Part shown: in pieces, positions 21,137 through 28,481 of the stretch
Position numbering within the stretch: position 1 is the stretch's first letter
Layout of the letters: each line of letters opens with the position of its first letter
Source: Conidiobolus incongruus B7586
Lineage: Eukaryota > Entomophthoromycota > Entomophthoromycetes > Entomophthorales > Conidiobolaceae
Length of the DNA: 28,481 bases
NCBI GenBank assembly: GCA_000697335.1
Contig: JNEM01016764.1
Location: 1 to 28,481, forward strand
Reading direction: 5' to 3'
Translations under genes and position numbers: made by a program
Notes under the pieces: generated by a model
Database searches by the model: none
The model's input: only the letters and a program-made list of their open reading frames with translations
What the model was told of the DNA's origin: nothing

Positions 21137-21142
21137 TTTTTT
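21137..21142 (+). terminator. RNA polymerase III T6 terminator
   Basis: Six T residues one base after the mature 3' end of the tRNA, followed by an A run. Confidence 0.85.
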
Positions 21143-21501
21143 AAAAACCTCTTTCCTTTCATATATATTACTTTGGTGACAATCATTTCATAGTTATCAG
21201 ATATTTCAATCGAAAAATAGCACTCAAATTGAAAAAATATTTAAATTAATAGTGGAAAATTTTAATTTATATTAATATATATATATGTGAGTGTGTGCCA
21301 GTGAAATGATGATAAATAATATATTTATAATATTGAGATGGTTAGTTAGTAAAGCATAATTAATTGGCAAATGTTTGTTATAATAATTAGAATTATGTTA
21401 TGCCATCATATCAATATTGTGGCTGGGGAATATTGATAAGATATATTTTTGGAATGGATGGTAAATTGAAACCTACCCGATCGAGAACATCGAGTTACTA
21501 A
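21143..21501. other. AT-rich spacer between tRNA and ubiquitin-ligase gene
   Basis: Contains a TA/TG run at 21269-21297 and the 3' end of the minus-strand gene. Nothing else is seen. Confidence 0.6.
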
Positions 21502-23935
21502 TTAAGACCTTCTGCTGTCGAAACTCTTTAAAACTCCGCCTAAAAATTTGCTGAAGGTTTTGCGATTGGAACTCTCACCCTCGTAATCTTCGGGCATGCT
21601 TTCCCTCCTGTTGCGGTGCATTGAGGGAGATGTTGGTGAGCTGAGGAATTGAGAATGGGGTCGATTGGGGCTGATTGATAGGCTCTGGAGTGCTAGAAGT
21701 TCGCGATGGAGATGATCATGCTCCTCATGACTTAAATTTTGAAGTATAGGAGATCCTGTTGGATTGTGTTCGTCGGAGAGTGCATTGGAGTGGTTAGATG
21801 TGGAAGTAGGACTTGGTACTGTTGGTGGTTGGGTTGTCAAAGGTGATGATGTAATATTATTCGAAAGTTCCATTTCTCCTAACACTAGTGCAGGGGATGA
21901 GGAGCGAGGAATTTCATCAGAATCAGTTGCCTAAATGGAATAACAATTAGTGGTTACATTTTATTAGGTAGACTATATATATTGGATGCAAATATATTTC
22001 GAGTGTGAATATAGATGGTTGAAATAATAGGACGATCAATAATTGAATACGATGGGAGGGGTTTATAAGATAAATTTCAATTTGATATTAATTCACGATA
22101 ATTTATTATAGTTTACATTGATGAATTAGAGAAATTCAGCAGATTGAACTTTTTGAATTGAATACTTGTTTTAAACCTCTCCTCAACATCCCCTCCCCAT
22201 TCAAAATTTGATAACATGCTGTGATAGTTTGCATATAATTGCATGAAGTAATGCTAATCGATGTTAATCAGAATTAATTGAATTTTGGTGCAAAAATATT
22301 GTTTGTCTAATTTAATACAAAGTATAAAATTTTGGCCAAAGTGTGGCAGTTAGGTAGTTGATATAGTTCGGAAATTATGTGCATGTGAATAAAATGCCAA
22401 TATAAACCATCGAACAAATATCCAGAATCAAAAATATGCAGTATATCAAATGTCACACTTCGATTTTAGGAAAGAAAAGGAAAGGGATCTAAGCGATCGG
22501 TTGAATACTTACCTCACCACTGCTACCATTTACCTGTCTACCGTGGGGGTTGGGGGCACTTAAGCTTCTTTCCTGGCTGGTAGAAGTGATGAAAGCCAAG
22601 CGATTTGAATTACCTGGAGTGGCACATTCTCCGTCAGCAAAATGTCCCAGTTGGGGGCTTTGAGGTACACTGATAGAATCAATTCGTATTGGTTCATTAA
22701 GACTACCGTCAATTAAAGAGTTTACTTGGAGTATAGGACGGGATGTTGAAGAGGTAGGTTCATTCTCTCTAATTCCATTCTGCGCCGGTTGCTCGCTAGA
22801 TCCCTCTCCTTGGTTTGATCTAGCTGGCGATTCTTCAACTTTGACTTTATCTTTTTCTTGAGAGATTTCTTCTTTAACGTCATCATCATCAATACAAACA
22901 TCGGCTTCGAGATCTGCATAAGTACGACACAAAGGACAAACAAATGAGGGGCCTGACAAAACCAGTGGCTTGATACATTTGAAATGATAGGTGTGCGAGC
23001 AAGGAGCGACAAAAAGAGCTTGAAAAGCTTGAATAGAGCATAGACATATACAACATTCACCGGAGTCTTCGGTGCCAGTTAAAGCTTTGGCAGACCCTTG
23101 AAGGTTCTTTTTTAAGCTTTCTAAAGTTTGTAAAGCTTTCATTCTATTCAAAGTAAAGGTTAAATTAGTTTAATTAATAAACTAAATTATATCTTACCTA
23201 AATGGATTGTCGGTATCTTTCTGCCAAGAGCGGTTTATTTCTAATCTGATTTTAACACATCTAAAAACATCTATATAATAAATTATATTAATATGATTAC
23301 TTTAAACTCAATCATATTGCACAAATAATAATAAATTTGAAAAAATATTAATGACTGAGAGGAATTCCTATTTAAAATATCTGATGCGAAATATAAAACA
23401 AAATAGTCATTTTAAAGAGAAAAGTGAAGCGAAAAACTCGGACTCAAGAATAAAAATATGAAATTAGTTTGAAAAGATAAAAAAACATACCTTGAGTTCC
23501 ACCTTGATAATCAACGCCCAATTGGATAATATCGCCATCTTTAAGGGGAAAAGGACGACTTTCTTGATTTGGCGAACTTAACCTTACATGATTCAAAAAA
23601 GTTCCTGAGGAGCTACAAGTATCTTTGATATAGAACTAAAAGTTATATTAATATCCTATTCCAATTAAAAAGAGCGAGAGTTATTAAATATACAGTACCT
23701 GTCCGTTTTGAGCCCAAATTTCCGCGTGAGTTCTAGAAACCACCTTAGATTTGAAAGCAATACGATTTGGAGTTGGAGGCACTTTATCCGTATATCTACC
23801 AACTTTCAATATTAAATTATCGGTAACTTCTCTTTCCATCACTTCGAAATGGAGCGAACGGTTGAATGGCGTAATGTGAGGGACGAAACGGATATTTGAT
23901 ATAGTTGATGGTGATGGTGTAGGTGTAGAATCCAT
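21502..23935 (-). CDS. FHA-RING E3 ubiquitin ligase (Dma1/Dma2-CHFR type)
   Basis: Five exons: 23935-23699, 23635-23491, 23270-23198, 23143-22513 and 21930-21502, giving 504 residues. Introns are 63, 220, 54 and 582 bases, all GT-AG. The FHA domain spans about residues 40-150: LKVGRYTDK, KVVSRTHAEIW, then IKDTCSSSGTFLNHVRLS and LKDGDIIQLGVDYQGG, with the phosphothreonine-binding R, S and H in place. The RING (about 182-225) reads CCICLCSIQ, APCSHTYHFKC and CPLC, followed by RTYADLEADV, which is typical of fungal Dma proteins. An acidic patch and long Ser/Pro-rich C-terminus (LSSPTSPSMHRNRRES) look phosphorylatable. The family ubiquitylates septin and spindle-checkpoint targets in mitosis and binds phosphothreonine. 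Reading through intron 4 adds seven residues (VSIQPIA) then a stop, so retention would give a shorter form. That intron is far longer than the others, making exon 5 the least certain part. Confidence 0.88.
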
Positions 23936-24195
23936 AATAAACACTTTTTTCAATTACGATTAACTATTCAAAATAATGGAAACGGGGTCGAAATTGAATC
24001 TTCAAAGAAAAACCTTAAATTATCAATATATTGTTAAAAGATAAAAATAGTTTTTTACAAGTTGTCCAATATTAATAATTGTTATCAATTTAATCAATTT
24101 CCAGTTTATATAATCACTAAAAATAATTAATAAGCCAAAAAAACTTCTAACAATGAAAATTTAAACCCCAAAGACAAATAATAATATTATAATTA

Positions 24196-24438
24196 TTAAT
24201 AACAAAACCTAAATATTAATACAGGTGAAAAACACTGATATAAATTAAAATTTGGGGGATTAAAAATCTGACTAAGATTTCCCATTTTATTGGAGATTGT
24301 TCCCAAATGGGTAATAATTAATTTTATGAAACTGAACTCCCAACTCTCTTGATCTCTAAATACCAAACAAAATTTTATAACAAAATTAGCTTTTTTATTC
24401 CAATATCTTCTCACTTGGTTCCATGCTTGTACAAGCAT
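24196..24438 (-). CDS. Small hypothetical protein
   Basis: An 80-codon open frame from an ATG at 24438, unusually long for this AT-rich setting and weakly GC-richer than its flanks. It begins MLVQAWNQVRRYWNKKANF and has no recognised domain. A different reading is possible. A GT donor after codon 25 (gtattt) and an acceptor atatttag, which ends inside this frame near its stop, would give a roughly 40-residue protein with a basic head and a hydrophobic tail (LVLLLIIIILLFVFGV), like a tail-anchored micropeptide. A TATA-like tatatata lies about 70 bases upstream near 24506. It could also be chance. Confidence 0.25.
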   Translation of the reverse strand: MLVQAWNQVRRYWNKKANFVIKFCLVFRDQESWEFSFIKLIITHLGTISNKMGNLSQIFNPPNFNLYQCFSPVLIFRFCY

Positions 24439-26732
24439 AATTTTTAATCTTATTTTTCATATTTTTAATAAAAATCGATTTGTATTAAATTATTAAACAA
24501 ATGTATATATAATCCTAAAATTAATACAATTATTAATTCAACAAGCACTATTTCAGATTACCAAATATGGTTGAAATAAATCAATCGAAATCAATTAAAA
24601 AACTGATTAAATGCATTGTTGATTGGTTCAATCATTGAGGAGTTTGGGGAATTAAGTTAATATTTATTGGTTTAATTAAATTAAGTAGTTAATTTGATTA
24701 TCAAATAAAATATCTTATAAATGTTAATTATAATCATTATTAAAAATATAATCAGTTATTTTATAATGAATGTTTCTGTTATTTTTTAATTTTATTGATA
24801 TTTATAATACTGAAGAATTTTGCACTTATAATAATGCGAATTTGTTAAATTTGCGGATTGTGTAATTTATTACCTTTGTCAATTGAAATCATTTTTAATC
24901 CAAATTAGCCAACTCGTCAAAATTCTATTTTTCAAGTATAATATTTAAAAATAAAGAATAATATTATTAATTAACCCTTGTAATAATGAAAAAAGGAATT
25001 TTATTTTAACGTTAATATAAAACATTTAAAACACATTAAATTATATCAATTTCAATATATATTTAGTCTCCAAAGAATCTCATCCCAAATTGCAGTTTAA
25101 AGATTGAATTATCAATTAAAATTTATTCTAACTTATCATTTCAATCTCCTCAATAATTAATTCGAACATTCAAAATCTAACCAAATTTTTCATAAATATC
25201 ACTCTTGCGGTTGTACATCAATGGATCATTACCAAGCTTTTGTGATATTTAACAGTCAAATGCCAACTACTTTTAGTATTAAATGTATTGGTTAAAATAC
25301 TAGCTTTTAAGGTTCTACTATATTTCAAACATATGGTATTCAATCTAGAAGATTATTTTGGCAAAGATAGTTTAAATAAAAAATTGAGAGGTTTATATAC
25401 AAGAGTTAACCATATCAGTAATTAATAGTTTTGAGAAGAGAATCAGAGCTTGATTATTGCTAGTAGGATAGATTTATTGACTAGATTGAGTGCTTTATAT
25501 GTCTATATAAATATATTGAAACTCAAAATAAATTTATATAATAATTTATTTTTATTGAGTATTGTAAAGCTGTTAATATACTTATAATAATTTGACTTTT
25601 TAGAATTTCAATGAATAAATATATATAAGAATCAATTTCACTACCTTTGATTTGATATGGATAATATGACTAAAATGGTAAATATTTCTAAATATATTTT
25701 TATTCCCTCAATAAATATTATAATGCAAATATTAGAAAATATTTTTAAATAGATCAAAAATTCATGTTATTCATAATAAAATTTTAGATTGAAATTGTTT
25801 TTAATTACATTTATATTACTTGCAATATAATCATTTGACTCTTTTTTAAGGATATAATTAATTAATAATTTAAACAAATTTAATAATCAATATAATTTTA
25901 AGATATTATAAATATAATATGATTTTAATTATTATATATATATAATTTTATTTAGATATAATTGGAAAAGTAATTTATATGATAATATGATGATTTTAAA
26001 TATTACTCCATATTTTAAATAATGGGAATTATTGCAATTGCAAAAATAAAGATTTTAATATATAACATATAAAAATAAATATATAATATAAAATTAATAC
26101 TCTTTTTTATTATTACTGACTTCTTGCCATATTTTTGGCAAATTCTAAATATTTAAGCAATTAATCTTTTTATTAAAAACTAAAATTTGATGTTTCACAA
26201 ATTAATTAAATTTTTTTTAGAAATTTTCTTTTTTATAAACTGGTATTTAATTACCTAAAACAATTATAATTACATTAGTTATAATATAAAGAATATATTA
26301 GATATGGTAGTTCTTTCTAATTATTTTTGATTGGAAAATATTTATAATTTTAGCTTTATATTTTTTGCAATTATCATTCAAAATATTAAGTCTTTTTAAA
26401 TTATTTTAAAAACATTAATTAGAAATAATTTTATTTAATAAAATAATATAAAATTTATTAATTATTAATTTTTTAAAAAATCAAAATAAAGATAACATAT
26501 ATCATTATAGTTTATTATAAAAATAAATAAATAAATATATAGTATTGATTAAAAGAATTTATAAAAAGGATTTATTTAACTTGATCTAATATCTTGATTC
26601 ATATTTTGATAATAGATAATATAAAAAAATTTATAATTTTTTATTGATAATAATTTATTATAAAAGCTCTAATTTTTGGTTTTATATTAATAAATTTTGT
26701 TTAACAATAGTAACTCTAATTTTTTTTACTTT
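24439..26732. other. Long AT-rich stretch without recognisable genes
   Basis: About 2.3 kb. The piece 25060-25500 is somewhat less AT-rich and has a 47-codon plus-strand opening near 25250-25430 (containing FNLEDYFGKDSLNKKLRGLY) bounded by stops, possibly a dead gene piece. A short inverted repeat ttgcc/ggcaa lies at about 26125-26142. CA and TG dinucleotides are common here, unlike in the sequence to the right of 26752. Confidence 0.55.
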
Positions 26733-26751
26733 AGATGTGTATAAGAGACAG
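26733..26751 (+). other. Tn5 mosaic-end (Nextera) library adapter sequence
   Basis: The 19 bases AGATGTGTATAAGAGACAG are exactly the hyperactive Tn5 transposase mosaic end used in tagmentation libraries. It is GC-richer than everything around it. This is almost certainly a preparation artefact left in the assembly, not biology. Sequence on its two sides may not be contiguous in the genome. Confidence 0.95.
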
Positions 26752-26772
26752 CTACAAAAGTGAGTTATAAAA
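26752..26772 (+). repeat. Left terminal inverted repeat of the Tc1-type element
   Basis: It starts ctacaaaagtgagttataaa and matches the reverse complement of 28284-28304 at 19 of 21 bases; both differences are transitions. Weaker similarity continues inward for about 20 bases. It abuts the adapter, so the true left flank is unknown. Confidence 0.88.
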
Positions 26773-28283
26773 TCAAAAATATAAATATTTTTATTAATAT
26801 CTTAATCAATTCTAATTTAAATAAATTTATATAAAACTATGTAATTAATATATATTTTTTATTTATAATATAATATATATAGTTAAATTTAATTAATTAT
26901 AAATTGATATATTAAAACTAAAAGTATATCTAAAATAAGTTATAAATTTGTGAGTTTTAATATTGATAGAAAAATTAATATCTAGTATATCTATCTGTTG
27001 TTTTTTTAACTTCTTTAAGTTTATAGGGTATAAAGTCAACTAGCTTCTTATATTAAACATAACTAATATTATTCTAAGTTTTTTAAATATACTTTTAAAG
27101 TTAATTGAAATTTTTTGCTAGGGGGAAAGTTTTAATTAATTTTTTTAATTGATCCCAAAAATATTTAATTAAGTTAAAATTAAAAGATTAAAGAGGTTAT
27201 TTTATAATAGTTATTTTATTATTTTTAAGCCATTTAATAGTAGAATTTGTAGTATAACAAGGGGTATTATCTTATTAGAAAATAATATTTAATTTATTTA
27301 ACCTATATTACTCAATAGTTTTTTTTAATTTATTATTTAAAATATTTTAATATAATATAGCATTAATTCCCCTATCAACTTTACAAAGATACTTTATACT
27401 TAAAGATAATATATTTCCCTAAATTATAATTTACCTATTATTGTATTTTTAGGTTATATTAATATAATGGCTATAAAATAGTTTTTTTTATCTTTTTTAA
27501 AATATCTAAATCTTTTATTAAATCTATTAAAATATATTTTTATTTCATTAAACTAAATAACTTTACTTTAATTAGTTTTGGTTTAACTTTAGTATAAGCA
27601 TTTAAACTCTTGCTTAACTTTATAATAAAATTTCTTTAGTTAAGGGTGTTTTTTTTAAAATATAAGTGATATCTATTTTAATATAAAGTATATATAATAA
27701 TATTAATACTAACTAATATTTTTATATAGTTTTATAATTCTTATTATATTTTTACAGTAATATTATATTTATTTATATTAACTAATCTATAAATATATTT
27801 TTTATTATATTTATCTATAATCTTAATATATTTAAGTTTTAGTTTAAGTGTTTCTTTAGTATTATTCTTAATAACCCTAGTTATAAAAGATTAGCTAACA
27901 CTAGTAATTCTAATAATCTTATGAGGTAATTTTTTTTATTATAAAGTTAATTAATATATAAATAAACTTATTTAGAGAGAGATTTAAACATTATAATATT
28001 AAATTTAAAATATTAGCTTAATAGTTTTATAATATATATAATATAACAAGAGAAAAAAAAGATATATAAGTTTTGTTATTTATATACTTTTAATATATAA
28101 ACCTATAAATTTATAACTCATCTTAGTTAAATTTTAGGTTTTGATATATTAACTAATAGTTAATGAAATATAAACAAATATAGTTAATTATAATCAATTA
28201 ATATAGGTAAATTATATATTTTAATTTAAATTTATTTAATTAAGAATTATTTAAGATAAAAGTAAATATATAAGTAATTTTAA

Positions 28284-28304
28284 TTTTATGACTCATTTTT
28301 GTAG
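28284..28304 (-). repeat. Right terminal inverted repeat of the Tc1-type element
   Basis: It ends atgactcatttttgtag. TA at 28302-28303, just before the final G, would be the target duplication if the element proper starts CAAAA, as usual for Tc1/mariner. Confidence 0.88.
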
Positions 28305-28481
28305 GCTAGTGTATTAAAATACATTTAGTAAACTATTAGTAGAAGTATTAATCTTTAATATTTAATTAAAATAAATTAAAATAAATTAAAATTTATAAGT
28401 TTTTGAGATAAGGAAATATATTTAATAATTTATAACTATATTATTTTTTTTCTCTTTATTATTATTTTATATAAAATTATA
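28305..28481. other. AT-only flank right of the transposon
   Basis: Has the same near absence of CA/TG as the transposon and a small attaaaataa tandem (about 28363-28393). It may be part of an older repeat into which the transposon jumped. Nothing coding. Confidence 0.45.

Larger units (their letters stand above)
26752..28304 (-). mobile_element. Degenerate Tc1-type (DD34E) DNA transposon
   Basis: A 1553-base element bounded by inverted repeats beginning ctacaaaa, with TA as the likely duplicated target. The transposase is on the minus strand. A helix-turn-helix part near 27929-27740 reads LPHKIIRITSVS, a stop, SFITRVIKNN, then YIYRLVNINKYNITVKI. The first catalytic region, near 27561-27544, is VI*FNE (for SDE). 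The second is IF**DNTPCYTTNSTIKWLK at about 27283-27218, clearly from FQQDNAPCH. The third is SFNFNLIKYFWDQLKKLIK, from SPDLNPIENLWDQLKK. The second Asp is kept (27269-27271); the first is Asn and the Glu is Lys (27164-27166). The 35-codon step gives DD34E. The three parts lie in three frames with many stops, several at former CAA codons. CA/TG look scarce, as after repeat-induced point mutation. The element is dead; a related active copy may supply transposase. Confidence 0.85.

Noticed and set aside
23936-23953. A start upstream of 23935 for the Dma-like gene
   Set aside because: The upstream in-frame initiator is TTG; the ATG at 23935 is the first ATG and the FHA domain is complete from there.
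1-28481. CRISPR array, bacterial operon or ribosome-binding-site structure
   Set aside because: The genes are spliced eukaryotic genes with separate promoters, and no regularly spaced identical repeats exist.

Overview
The window looks like nuclear DNA of a fungus with a very AT-rich genome. Intergenic DNA is almost all A and T, while genes stand out as GC-richer blocks. Protein genes are split by short GT-AG introns, mostly 49-63 bases. A CX9C complex I assembly factor implies a respiratory chain with complex I, which argues against Saccharomyces- or Schizosaccharomyces-like yeasts. I cannot place the species further.

Layout, left to right. 551-1018 (-) encodes a small Ser/Ala-rich GPI-anchored wall protein, followed by about 3 kb of empty AT-rich DNA. 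At 4274-6259 two mitochondrial genes diverge from a 281-base promoter: a three-exon NDUFAF8-like twin CX9C protein (-) and a Ptc5-like PP2C phosphatase (+). The stretch 6.3-10.3 kb holds no intact gene, but carries a decayed DD34E transposase relic and a three-copy diverged tandem repeat of about 0.4 kb. Next come a seven-exon unknown Lys/Ser-rich protein (10614-12927, +), the ER membrane complex subunit EMC5 (-), a decayed tRNA-Lys copy, and CTR9 of the Paf1 complex (14966-18258, five exons). A small myristoylated SVIP-like p97/Cdc48-binding protein follows (19265-19732, -). Beyond it lie a GC-rich, foldable island that is probably an unassigned structured RNA (about 20506-20720) and a tRNA-Lys(CUU). 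The last host gene is a five-exon FHA-RING ubiquitin ligase of the Dma/CHFR type (21502-23935, -).

The right end is different. At 26733-26751 there is an exact 19-base Tn5 (Nextera) mosaic end, a library-preparation sequence, joined directly to the terminal inverted repeat of a 1.55-kb Tc1-type transposon. That transposon is decayed, and CA/TG look scarce in it, as after repeat-induced point mutation. The join between the two parts of the contig may therefore be artificial.

The host genes are ordinary housekeeping genes with no operon-like logic beyond the divergent mitochondrial pair. The points most worth a second look are the GC-rich RNA-like island, the adapter junction, the overlapping open frames and tandem splice sites at 12.38-12.66 kb, and several small split genes that single-frame ORF calling misses. 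All reading was by eye; no database or folding program was used.
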